A stretch of DNA of 64,000 bases from Paenibacillus borealis (GTDB lineage Bacteria > Bacillota > Bacilli > Paenibacillales > Paenibacillaceae), in NCBI RefSeq assembly GCF_000758665.1, contig NZ_CP009285.1, positions 4,402,001 to 4,466,000 of the forward strand. The letters are read 5' to 3'. How positions within the stretch are numbered: position 1 is the stretch's first letter; each line of letters starts with the position of its first letter. The notes beneath the pieces were generated by a model. The model saw nothing but the letters and a program-made list of their open reading frames with translations, made no database searches and was not told the origin of the DNA. The translations under genes and the position numbers were made by a program. Shown in pieces: positions 33,929 to 43,800 of this stretch.

Positions 33929-36900
33929 ACAAGAACCTCTCCTTTTATAATCTGGGCTGCCCCGTCCATCATCTTGACGGCAATGTCTCCGGCACGGCGG
34001 TTTCTCCAGGCTTCCAGCGGTGTGCCCTTCACCCACTGGTTGAAGGCTCCCATGGCCGGGCCGCAATGAATGCTGTAATTGACCTTATTGCCGGATTCAC
34101 CGGCGATGGCAGATGCTTTGCCATTGGCGATATACCATTTGAAGACGGCTGCAAGCTGCTGCTTCGAATCTCCCTGGACCGCAGCCCGCTCCTCTGCAGA
34201 CATCCCGTGTTGGCATGCCGCCAGAACGTCCGCCAGCGGCTGGCCGAAATATTTGTCTTCGAGCTGAGCCTTCGTCTTGCTGTCCAGCTGCGCGATGGAG
34301 CCGGTATTGCGGTACACCTCATACAATTTGTTGGCTCTTGCGGAGAAGAACAGCCCTTTCTTGAGCACCTGGGCTTTGCCGCCCAGTTCGAACAACTCCA
34401 GTGAAGGCACATAGGCCATGTCGTAGACATTCACCTGCTCCAGAAGCTCCTTCACCTCCGGGCTTGCGCCGCTCTCCACCGTGCACTGATTAATCGATCC
34501 GGTCAAAATAAAGTCCGCGCCCATCAGGAACACCCCTGCCGCGGCTTCCGGTGTTCCAATCCCTCCGGCGGCACCGATGTGCATCTCCTGCACCGGAGCG
34601 AAGGTGCCCGACAGTTCCTTCTTCAGACGAAGAAGCGTCGGCAACAGGCTGATGAGGTTGGCCTGATCGGTCGGGCCTGCCGAATCCCCTGCCGCGCAGA
34701 GATCATCCGCCACCGGAACAAGCCGGGCCAGTTCTGCCTGCTCTGCCGTAATCTGCCGGTCGGCCAGCAGCTTGTCCACGATTCGTGCCGGAGCCGGCAG
34801 CATGAACAGCTTGGCGATATCCGGCCGGGATACCTTGGCAATGATCCGGTTGGCACGGCGCACGGTTCCATCCTCTGCTCTCGTAAGTCCCAGCAAACGG
34901 TACTTTACAAGCGCCGGTGTCAAGGTTAGATACGAGGAGGCTTCAACCAGCTGAATCTTCTCTCTCAACAGGAGGTCTATCTGTTCTTCTTCCCGGTTCG
35001 GATAGATCGGATGATAGGTTACGGCAACTCCAATAGGTTTGCTGTTCCCCAGCTCCCGGCGGATATGGCGGATAGCGTTCGTAAGCTCTACCGCCTTCAT
35101 CCCGCCTGCTCCCAGAAAAGCGAGACAGCCTGTTTTCCCGGCCTCCACGACCAGTTCTGGGGAGGAAATTCCGTCATTCATCCCTCCCAGCAAATACGCA
35201 TAGTCCAGTCCGTAGCGCTGCTTGAATGCAGCGCTGCCGAGCCGGGTGCCGGTGAAGGCAGTCTCCGCCTGAATCTGCGCCTGGACGGCCTCCGGCTCCA
35301 CTGTGAAATCTGCGGCCGAAGTTTCCCCGGCTGCTGGCGGTTCAATTCCTGGAGGGATCTCTGAGATTTCTGAAACCTCTGAGACCTCAACCGCATTCAC
35401 CTCAGTTACCTCAGTTACCTCATATACCGCATTTAGTGCATTTTCAGCATTTGCAGCGTGAACGATTGCAGCCTCTTCGGAAATCTCCTCCGGTTTTTTC
35501 ACGGCCTGTTTCACGGCTTCAGCCGTGTACGCAGCTTCAACTGCTGCAACGGGCTCAGCCGCTTCCGGTGCCGTCTCTGCTTCGGCAGTTGATGCCGATT
35601 CGGCAAAGGACAGCTTGGCCTCGGCGGCATCATCTACGAACAGCGGCTCCGCTTCCCGTTTGATTTTGCTGATTAAGCCTGCGATAACGTGACCCGGGCC
35701 GATCTGGGTCAGCTCCATTTCGGGATGTCTGCCCATGAGGTAGCGGACGGATTCGGCCCATTTCACGCTGCTGACCATCTGTTCAGTCATATAATGTACG
35801 GCTTCGCCTATGGAATAAGGCCGCGCCGTCAAGTTGGCAATGACCGGAATGGACGGCGGCGCGAACTGGAACTGGCTGAGGAACTCCTGGAATTGCATCG
35901 CTGAACTGCGCATATAGCGGGAATGGAAGGCCCCGCTGACATTCAGAATGACATAAGCGGAAGCTCCATTCTGTTCGAAAATTTCTTTGGCGGCCTGCAC
36001 ATCCTCCATCAGCCCGGAAAGGGCAATCTGCGTAGGGGTATTCAGGTTGGCCACATCCAGCTTATCGAGGCGGTGGTCGGCGAGTATCCGGAGGATGGCT
36101 TCCTCGGTCAGTCCGATGACAGCGGCCATGCCGCCGCCGGTCGCCGTGCTCATCAGCGCGCCTCTTTTTTGCACAATCTTAAGTCCGGTCTCGAAATCGA
36201 ACACGCCTGCCGCATACAGTGCACTGTACTCGCCTAAGCTGTGCCCGGCCACGAAATCGGGGGCCTCGCCGGAATTCTGCAGCTCCTTAAGATACGACAA
36301 TACATTAACGACATAGAGCGCTGGCTGCGTATAAGCGGTATTATCCAGCAGCTTGCTGCTGTTCTTCAGACACAGCTCTTCGATGGAATAGCCCAGCACC
36401 CGGTCGGCAATCGCGGTGTATTCGGGGAACTCCTTGAACAGCGTGCCTCCCATGCCAATGAACTGCGCGCCCTGCCCCGGAAATAAATAAGCCTTCATGT
36501 TCATCTTCGGCTCCCACGCCTCCTTCTTAAGGTTCATTTGCCCAAACTCGGCTACAAGCTCATTCAACTTCTTCAGTTCGCTGCCCATGGGCGTAATCAC
36601 AGACCGGATATTCTGAGCCTGCGGCTGTCCCAGAATATATCTGCTGAAATTCTCCAGCGTACCCGACGGGCCCAGGTCGAGAAACAGCCGCTGCCCACCG
36701 GAGGACAGGCTCTCCAGCGCATCGCGGAAATTCATCGGCTTCCTCAGCACATCCCACAACAAGGACGCTTCCACTGTCTGTACGCTTCCTCCGGCCATTG
36801 CCGATACGAGACTGACTCCCTGGGCAGGAGTCTTATAGTCAACCTTCTGCAAATATGTACGGTAAGGCTCCTCCAGTTCATCGATGGACGCGGAATGGAA

Positions 36901-37497
36901 GGCATAATTCACAGGCAGCTTCAGACTGGCAATGCCGCGTTCCTTGATAAACTGCTGGATTTCTTTGATGTGCTCGCGTTTGCAGGCGATTGTAAAATGC
37001 TTCTCAAAGTTCACGGCAATCAGCTCCGCGCGGGTGTTCAGCTCCGCGTTCCCGTGGTACAGCTGTTCATTGTCCAAAATGGCAATCATCGCGCCGGTTT
37101 TGCAGGTCTTTTTGAGCAGCTCGACCTGCTTCACGATCAGCTCCAGCGCCTGCTGAGGCGTCAGCACCTTGGCCACCGCCAGCGCCACATATTCGCCCAG
37201 GCTGACCCCCAGCGTATAGCGGGGAGCAATTCCCTCAGCCTGCAAAGTCTCCGCCAGCGCATATTGAACCATGAAGATTGCGGGATGGGTATAGAAGATA
37301 TCTTCGAATTTGGAACCCTTGCGCTTCGTGTTGAGATACAGCTCTTCTATCACGCTTTTGCCGGTCAGATCCTGAAAAATACGGTCCAGCTGTTCCATGG
37401 ATTGACGAAACACCGGCTGATTCTCGTACAATTCGAGACCCATCTTGTTGTATTGCGAGCCTTGCCCGGAGAACATAAACACCATTTCGCTGTGCAT
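33925..37497 (-). CDS. Trans-acting protein: acyl hydrolase-like AT, malonyl AT and enoyl reductase
   Basis: The 1190-residue protein has three parts. AT-like domain 1 (about 5-300) has Ser99 in LGVSLGEYVA and His201, but Gln124 where malonyl transferases have Arg; this fits the proofreading acyl hydrolases of trans-AT systems. AT domain 2 (about 335-610) has Ser420 in VAGHSLGEYSA, Arg445 in VQKRGALM and His525, so it should load malonyl units on all modules. A 130-residue acidic, repetitive linker follows. The end (about 750-1190) is a PfaD-like FMN enoyl reductase with LGAGGMKAVEL and IGAAGGIGTPEAAAGVFLMG. ATG 37497 is behind AGGAGG. It serves the AT-less modules B-E in trans. Confidence 0.94.
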   Translation of the reverse strand: MHSEMVFMFSGQGSQYNKMGLELYENQPVFRQSMEQLDRIFQDLTGKSVIEELYLNTKRKGSKFEDIFYTHPAIFMVQYALAETLQAEGIAPRYTLGVSLGEYVALAVAKVLTPQQALELIVKQVELLKKTCKTGAMIAILDNEQLYHGNAELNTRAELIAVNFEKHFTIACKREHIKEIQQFIKERGIASLKLPVNYAFHSASIDELEEPYRTYLQKVDYKTPAQGVSLVSAMAGGSVQTVEASLLWDVLRKPMNFRDALESLSSGGQRLFLDLGPSGTLENFSRYILGQPQAQNIRSVITPMGSELKKLNELVAEFGQMNLKKEAWEPKMNMKAYLFPGQGAQFIGMGGTLFKEFPEYTAIADRVLGYSIEELCLKNSSKLLDNTAYTQPALYVVNVLSYLKELQNSGEAPDFVAGHSLGEYSALYAAGVFDFETGLKIVQKRGALMSTATGGGMAAVIGLTEEAILRILADHRLDKLDVANLNTPTQIALSGLMEDVQAAKEIFEQNGASAYVILNVSGAFHSRYMRSSAMQFQEFLSQFQFAPPSIPVIANLTARPYSIGEAVHYMTEQMVSSVKWAESVRYLMGRHPEMELTQIGPGHVIAGLISKIKREAEPLFVDDAAEAKLSFAESASTAEAETAPEAAEPVAAVEAAYTAEAVKQAVKKPEEISEEAAIVHAANAENALNAVYEVTEVTEVNAVEVSEVSEISEIPPGIEPPAAGETSAADFTVEPEAVQAQIQAETAFTGTRLGSAAFKQRYGLDYAYLLGGMNDGISSPELVVEAGKTGCLAFLGAGGMKAVELTNAIRHIRRELGNSKPIGVAVTYHPIYPNREEEQIDLLLREKIQLVEASSYLTLTPALVKYRLLGLTRAEDGTVRRANRIIAKVSRPDIAKLFMLPAPARIVDKLLADRQITAEQAELARLVPVADDLCAAGDSAGPTDQANLISLLPTLLRLKKELSGTFAPVQEMHIGAAGGIGTPEAAAGVFLMGADFILTGSINQCTVESGASPEVKELLEQVNVYDMAYVPSLELFELGGKAQVLKKGLFFSARANKLYEVYRNTGSIAQLDSKTKAQLEDKYFGQPLADVLAACQHGMSAEERAAVQGDSKQQLAAVFKWYIANGKASAIAGESGNKVNYSIHCGPAMGAFNQWVKGTPLEAWRNRRAGDIAVKMMDGAAQIIKGEVLV

Positions 37498-37523
37498 TAC
37501 GGTACCTCCTGAATGTGAGCAGC

Positions 37524-38201
37524 TTATTTGAAATCAAATACCCTGGCATTGTTCTTTCTGTTTCTGTATTTCACAAAATGATTGATGTCATCAATCTGGA
37601 AATACAGATTTCTTTTATAGAGATAGCTCATCTCTTTGCCCGGCGGATCGCCGAAGGAATGGCCCGGGAACACCCGCACGTTCGCCGGAATCAGCCGGAT
37701 CAGCCGGTGGATGCTGTAATACATATCCTCCGCCGATCCCCCCTCGCTGTCGCATAAGCCGCAGCCTTCGATAAACACCGTATCCCCGGAGAAGAGGTTG
37801 TCTTCGGCCCAGTAGCAGACACTTCCCTGCGTATGCCCGGGAGTCACCAGACAAGTAATCTGGGTCTCGCCGATGCGGATCCGGTCCATGTCTTCGACAG
37901 TTCTGAGCCGGGTGCAGCGGTATCTGTAGTAATCCGCCTCTGTTCTGGAAATATAGACTGACGGATGGTAGAGCATTTCCAGTTTTTTGACCATATTGGT
38001 ATGATCGAAATGAGAATGGGTCAGCAGTACGGCCTCCAGGGTAGCCCCATGCTTCTCCAAAATCTGAATCATCTGCGATACATCCCAGGATGGATCAACA
38101 ACAAAAGCTTTGCGGGAGGTCTTGTCAATTCCGAGATAAGCGTAGTTAGAAAAAGTCATACACTGCGTTTTGATGGTAAACAGATCATACGTTGCTTCCA
38201 T
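37524..38201 (-). CDS. Metallo-beta-lactamase-fold hydrolase (PksB-like)
   Basis: A 225-residue MBL-fold protein with the metal motif LLTHSHFDHTNM, further His in TPGHTQGSVCYW, an Asp in LFSGDTVFIEGCGLCD and FPGHSFGDPPGKEM. The family of small glyoxalase II-like hydrolases is a common companion of trans-AT clusters (PksB in the bacillaene locus), where the exact reaction is unsettled; thioester hydrolysis is often proposed. It starts at ATG 38201 behind GAGGAGG. It is the first gene after the only sizeable gap (141 bases) in the cluster, which holds a likely promoter. Confidence 0.9.
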   Translation of the reverse strand: MEATYDLFTIKTQCMTFSNYAYLGIDKTSRKAFVVDPSWDVSQMIQILEKHGATLEAVLLTHSHFDHTNMVKKLEMLYHPSVYISRTEADYYRYRCTRLRTVEDMDRIRIGETQITCLVTPGHTQGSVCYWAEDNLFSGDTVFIEGCGLCDSEGGSAEDMYYSIHRLIRLIPANVRVFPGHSFGDPPGKEMSYLYKRNLYFQIDDINHFVKYRNRKNNARVFDFK

Positions 38202-38262
38202 GTCCGCCTCCTCGAAAATCTGGTCTGCCGTATTTCCACAATTTTCTTTATGAATCTACTAA

Positions 38263-38292
38263 ATTATCTTCTACGATTTCCTTGAATGTCAA
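38263..38292 (-). promoter_or_regulatory. Internal sigma-A-like promoter before the PksB-like gene
   Basis: On the minus strand TTGACA (38292-38287) and GATAAT (38268-38263) are separated by 18 bases in an AT-rich 141-base gap. This would give a leader of about 55 bases before ATG 38201. It is the only gap over 100 bases inside the biosynthetic genes. Confidence 0.6.
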
Positions 38293-38342
38293 TGATTGTT
38301 TATGCTGTATAATGTTAAAATTAGTTTCATATTTTTGAATTT

Positions 38343-40898
38343 TTACCGTTTGTGGGCTGCGACGAGAACACAGTCGGCTATAAAGCGCCGTTCATCGTCG
38401 CCGGGGAAGACATGGATGTCCTGATAACCGGAGTCCACGAATACTTTTTCCCAGGCATACGGGTCAATAATCGGGGATTTATCGCGCAGGCTCCGGTCCT
38501 CGAACATCCACCAGCCTTCGGCCAGCCCCCAGACCATATCCACCCAGCGCAGGCGTTTGCAGGCCTCGATCAGCATCATCTGGCCGCCCGGTACAAGCAG
38601 CTGCCGCAAATTGGCCAGCGTTCCTCCTATATCCTTGGTGGCATGGACCACATTCAGCCCGAGCACGACATCAAAGCTGTTCAATGCCAGACCCTGCTCT
38701 GCCGGATTTTTGCTGATATCAAAGGTCTTAAAGCGCAGAGAAGTGAATTCGGGATTATCCTTCGCCTTGTTGATAAAATATTCACCGATATCGGTGAAAT
38801 AGTAGTTCACATTCGGGAGGTCTGCCAGATCCAGCAGCTGCCGGGTCAGCAGTCCGGTTCCACCGCCAATTTCAAGGATATTAAGCGGCCCGCCGCCTTC
38901 GCCCCTGGAGATCAGCAAGGAGAGAATATCATGCACCACCCGGGCGTAGACCCGTTCCCTGCCATGCTCCACGGTATCCCGGTTGCTCCGCTCCAGGGCA
39001 TCCGAGCTGCCCTTAGGGAACAGTACACTGACCGGAGGGATCACTCCGCTGAGCGCATCCTTATAATTCCCGGTACAATAATCCAGAAACTGGAGCATCC
39101 CTTTGAATTCAGGGAAGTCCTGCAGACAGGCCTCATACAGCTGCCCCGGCTCCGGAATTTCCGCCTCGGCCTTGATGAATTTGACGCGGCTGTTCAGCAG
39201 CTTCACGACCCCGTCTTCCGCCAGCATGTCGATCATGCAGTCCAGCAGCTTGGTATACCCGGGGAGGATCTTCAGCTGCTTCACCCAATCTGTCCGGTTG
39301 TGAATCGCACCGGGAGTGGTGTCAATTCCGCACTGCCTGATATACCGGTAGGCATAGCTCATGCACAGCTCATTCAGCCGCTCTTCCAGTCCCTCGTGGC
39401 CTTCGATTCCCCGTATATCCAGCTCCGACCTGCGCAGCTGCTCAGCGTCCAGAATTTGCGCGTAGCTGTCCCGCAGACTGAAGTGGCGTGCAGCCTCCGG
39501 CCGGAAGATGAACTCTTCCATCGCCCGGTGCAGCTGTTCATGATGCGTCATGAACAAGAAGTGGGCGGCGTCTTCCATTTCAATACAGCGGGCACCGGGA
39601 ATGGCGGCTGCCATTTCTTTGGACTGCCGGGTATTGATAATGGTATCGTTCTTGCCGTATACGATCAGTACCGGAACCGGAATGCGGCCGATCAGCTGAA
39701 TGGTGGAGTAGCTCTTGTTATTGCCGGGCAGATAATATTCCATATACTTCGTGAAAATCTGCTTGTTGATGCTCTTCCCGTATTCCATCAGCTCCAGTGA
39801 ATCCAGCCCGTGTTCGACTGCTTCAAGATCCTTCTTCATCGCTGCGTCGGCATTCATCTGCGGGTTCTCATTGACGATTTCATAGATGGAGCTGACCAGA
39901 ATCAGACTGGAGACACGCTCCGGGTACTCCACGCTGAATGTTTGCCCGACGAGCCCCCCCCAGGAAATACCGACAAAATCCACCGCCTCGCTCACACCCA
40001 GATTGTCCAGCACCTCTGCTATCACCTTGACCCTGTGCTCCAGCGAATAGTTGTCGATATCCTCACTGAGCCCGCAGCCCGGATTATGGATGCTGATGAC
40101 CCGGCAGCGGCTGGAGAAATAATCGAGCTGATGCAGGATCATCGGCGAGGCCATACCCACACCGCCGACAATGACTAGCGGCTTGCCCCGGCCGGAGACC
40201 ACCACCTCCATCTTCTGCCCGGACGAGGTATTCACCAGCAGTTGAATATATTTGTGCGGCACCTTGTCCAGTTCCGCTGCGGACAGCAGCGGACGATAGC
40301 CTGTGCCGGCGGTATCGCCGGAGGACTCGGTAAGCCTGCTCCAGAAGTCGAGGAAAAAGCGGTCCGCGCTGTTGACCAGCCACAGGGAATGCTGGGAGGC
40401 ATCTTTGAATTTCTCTGGCTCATTGGAGCCTTGAGAAAGGAGGTGGCCTGTATGCTGTACAGCAGGCTCTCCGCTGAAGCTGATGTCTGCACCGGCAGAC
40501 TGGGTTAACAAAAACCCGCTTAACATGTTGATTGTGCTGTATTCAAAGAAGACATCCAGAGGAAAGCTGAACCCCAGCTTCTCTACCAGATAGCTGTGAA
40601 AGGCCGTAAAGCTGATGGAATCAAACCCAAAGCTTTTCCAGTCGGCATCCGGGTGAATTTTGCCCGCCGGAACCTTAAGCAGCGTGGCGACTCCCTCCAC
40701 CAGCAGCTTGTTCAGTTGCCCGGCCAAATCCTGCCGGTCCGCAGAAGCCGCTTGGCGCGGCTCCTCCTGCGGCGGCTGTGGCTGCGGCTTGCTTGCCGGA
40801 AGCTGACTGTTCTCCCTGATGATCTTCAATGCTTCCTCCGGAGACATTTGCTGATTCTCCACCAGCTTTAACAACTGCATTCTCGAATAGGTGCTCAT
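38343..40898 (-). CDS. PKS protein E: ACP, alpha/beta-hydrolase, methyltransferase
   Basis: The 851-residue protein starts with a short docking helix (LLKLVENQQMSPEEALKII). An ACP follows (about 55-130; Ser94 in FGFDSISF). An alpha/beta-hydrolase spans about 215-470, with Ser312 in VGISWGGLVG, Asp418 in VYGKNDTI and His446 in MEDAAHFLF, a complete triad. The end (about 500-851) is a PKS-type methyltransferase: NILEIGGGTGLLTRQ binds SAM, then VVLGLNVVHATKDIGGTL and VDMVWGLAEGWWMFED. Normally an MT lies before the ACP, and a TE ends the protein; here the order is reversed. It follows PKS D with a 4-base overlap and completes that protein's last KS. It probably releases the product. Confidence 0.9.
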   Translation of the reverse strand: MSTYSRMQLLKLVENQQMSPEEALKIIRENSQLPASKPQPQPPQEEPRQAASADRQDLAGQLNKLLVEGVATLLKVPAGKIHPDADWKSFGFDSISFTAFHSYLVEKLGFSFPLDVFFEYSTINMLSGFLLTQSAGADISFSGEPAVQHTGHLLSQGSNEPEKFKDASQHSLWLVNSADRFFLDFWSRLTESSGDTAGTGYRPLLSAAELDKVPHKYIQLLVNTSSGQKMEVVVSGRGKPLVIVGGVGMASPMILHQLDYFSSRCRVISIHNPGCGLSEDIDNYSLEHRVKVIAEVLDNLGVSEAVDFVGISWGGLVGQTFSVEYPERVSSLILVSSIYEIVNENPQMNADAAMKKDLEAVEHGLDSLELMEYGKSINKQIFTKYMEYYLPGNNKSYSTIQLIGRIPVPVLIVYGKNDTIINTRQSKEMAAAIPGARCIEMEDAAHFLFMTHHEQLHRAMEEFIFRPEAARHFSLRDSYAQILDAEQLRRSELDIRGIEGHEGLEERLNELCMSYAYRYIRQCGIDTTPGAIHNRTDWVKQLKILPGYTKLLDCMIDMLAEDGVVKLLNSRVKFIKAEAEIPEPGQLYEACLQDFPEFKGMLQFLDYCTGNYKDALSGVIPPVSVLFPKGSSDALERSNRDTVEHGRERVYARVVHDILSLLISRGEGGGPLNILEIGGGTGLLTRQLLDLADLPNVNYYFTDIGEYFINKAKDNPEFTSLRFKTFDISKNPAEQGLALNSFDVVLGLNVVHATKDIGGTLANLRQLLVPGGQMMLIEACKRLRWVDMVWGLAEGWWMFEDRSLRDKSPIIDPYAWEKVFVDSGYQDIHVFPGDDERRFIADCVLVAAHKR

Positions 40899-43800
40899 TC
40901 CAAGAGATCCCCCACTAACAGATTTAAATTCTCGGCGCTTATTTCCCCTTTATGCACCTTGTTCAGCCACAGCAGCAGCTGATCGTCGTCCAAGACAACA
41001 GGCTCTTCTTCCATTAGTGCTTCTGCTTCCGGAGCATGAACCGGGCTTATGGCAGAGGATTGGACGCTTAGGCGGTCCGGTCCGGGCAGCCAGTATCTTT
41101 CCTCATCAAAGGCATACTCGGGAAGCGGCGTCTTGCGCAGCGGCTGCGTATACCAGGCCGTCCAGTCTATGGCCACTCCCTGCACCCATAGCTGGGCAAG
41201 CTTATCCAGCTTCTCTGCAAGCAGCAGCTCATTCATGAACAAGCGGCTCTCTTCGCCGTCGAACAGCTTGCTGAGCGCCGAGCGCTGGCTGCTCTGCCCT
41301 TCATAGATGCCCGGCTGACCTTGCAGCCCGGACAGGTACATCTCCAGCTTCCCGTGAAGCATGCTCAGGCTGTCGGCCACAATGGCCAGCCGCTCCGTCA
41401 TCTCGGAGCGTCCGGTCTGCAGACTGTAGGCCAACTGCTCCAGGCTGAGGCTGTCCGGCAGGACAGTTCCATCCAGGTGCACTCTGCTGCGTCCCTCCGC
41501 ATAGTAATTGCTGATCCCGGCAGGGTCATGCTGCAGCAGGAACATCACCAGACTGTTCAGCGACGAGAAGCCGTACACGGCGTCCTTGAATTCGAGACTG
41601 AATTTGTCCTTCAGCAATTCCAGCAATTGCACATTCTTGACTGCGTCAAGTCCGTATTCCTCCAGCTCTGCCGCCGGGTCAATGTCCTCCCCGTCAAGAA
41701 CCATCACCTGCCTGAACAAGGCAATGACATCGCGCCGCAAGCTTGTTTCCAGGCTGTGGGCGTTGTTCTCCGCAGGAAGGGCAGCCTCTCCCGCAAGGCT
41801 GCGGGCGATCAAGGCCTGGAGTCTGCGGCTGTTCTCTCTTAGACTGCTTTGGCTTTTGGCAGAGAGGATAATGATGTGCCGGGCACGGCTCTTTGCAGGC
41901 AGGTCCACCGGCGGATTCCGGAATTCTTCCAGAATGACATGCGCATTGCTGCCGCCTACACCGAAAGCGCTGATGCCCGCCCGGCGCGGAATCTCGCTGC
42001 CACCGCTGCCGGTGAGCGGCTTCCATGGGGCTGTATGCGCTGCAATGCTGAGGCCGCTGCCTTCCAGCTTGATATAGGGATTCAGCTCCTTGAAGTGGAT
42101 ATTGCCCGGAATCTTCCCGTGCTTCATGGACAGCAGAACTTTGCTTACCCCCGCTATGCCTGCCGCGGATTCCAGATGGCCGATCGCTGTTTTGACCGAA
42201 CCGATTACGCATTGCGGCAGCACGGACTCCGGCTTGCCCCACTCCTGGTACAGAGCTTTGAACGCCTTCCTCAGTCCCTCTACTTCAATCGGATCCCCCA
42301 GGCTGGTGCCTGTTCCGTGCGTCTCAATATAAGTGACCGTGGAAGGATCTATCCCCGCCCGTTCATGTGCGCGGATAATAACTTCCGCCTGGGATTTGGC
42401 ATTCGGAGAAGTAATCGAATTCGATTTCCCGCCGTGGTTGACCGCTGTTCCCCGGATCACACCATGAATATAATCCTTGTCCCTAAGCGCGGCAGACAGC
42501 GGCTTCAACAGCAGAGCCCCAGCCCCTTCGCCTCTCACGTATCCGTCGGCGTCCTTGTCGAAGGTCTTGCATTTCCCGTCCTTGCTCAGCATCCCCAGGC
42601 TGCTGCCGGCGATGAACAGGTTCGGGCTGGCGATCAGATTGATTCCGCCTGCGACTGCATAGGGGCACCCTTCATGCCAGATCGACTCCACCGCCCGGTG
42701 GATGGCTACCAGTGAGCTTGAGCAGGCCGTGTCAATCGGCTCGCTCGGTCCGCTCCAGTTGAAGAAATAAGAAATCCGGTTCGTCAGCATCGTGCGGGTC
42801 AGCGTGGTGGCAATCTCATCCTTCAGCAGCAGCTCCTGATAATCCCCGTTCGATACCCCGATGAACACCGAGGTCCGGGTTCCCGACAGCTCCTCCGGCT
42901 TGTAGCCCGCATTCTCAAGCGTATGCCATACGGTCTGGAGCATATGTCTTTCCTGCGGGTCCATCTTCTCCGCTTCCACCGGCGAAATGCCGAAGAAGAG
43001 CGGATCAAAGGTGTCGATGCGCTTAAGGAAGGCACCGTATTTCACATCGGTTCTGCCCGTCTCCCGGCGCGGGTCGCCGTAGCGGTTCTGCCAGCTCCAG
43101 CGGTCTTCAGGAATGGTCGTGACCATGTCCTTCTGTGCTTCCAGATTAGACCAGAACTGCTCCAGATTGTCCGCTCCGGGCATCATCCCGCTCATGCCCA
43201 CGATAGCGATAGGCTCCCTGGTGTCCGGCAGGGCACCGGTGTTCCGCCCTGATCGATCCGCCAGGTCCGGGAACAAGGAGGTATCCGGTTTGCGGTGCAG
43301 CAGCCTGAATGCAGTCTCCGGCTGAAGGTAGGGTTGCCGTGCTTCCGCTTGCAGGGCCTGAACCGGGAGGCGTTCGCCGCCTCGTTCCGGCGGTGCAAAA
43401 TGAAGGTCAATCACCGTCCGGTATTCACCGTAAATCGCTTCCGCAATGGCCGCCGGAGTAGACTGCTCGAAGAACAGCGTTGGTGTAATCTCCACTCCTA
43501 AGGCCCGGTTGATGGCATTCGATAGCTCAGTAAACGAGATCGAATCAAAGCCAAGCTCACTGAGATCAGAATCCCGGCTGACCTCGCTCCGGCTGCTCTT
43601 GAGAATATCCGCCATGATGCCGATGAGCGCTTCCTCCAGCTGATGGCTTACTCCGGTATCCGCAGGCACTGCGGCTGCAGCGGTGAAACTGCCTTCCGGC
43701 TGCCGGATTTGCCGGCTGGCCTCTCGAACTTGGCCGGTGAAGGTACGGATGATCTTCTCCTTATCGCCTGACACCGCCATCACCTGGTCCTGCCGGAAGG

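Noticed and set aside
36538..37512. 324-codon plus-strand frame
   Set aside because: Antisense shadow of the tandem AT gene, no ribosome binding site or family motif.
38352..39800. 482-codon open frame on the plus strand
   Set aside because: It lies entirely antisense to the well-supported PKS protein E and has no domain features; high-GC coding sequence often leaves the opposite strand open.
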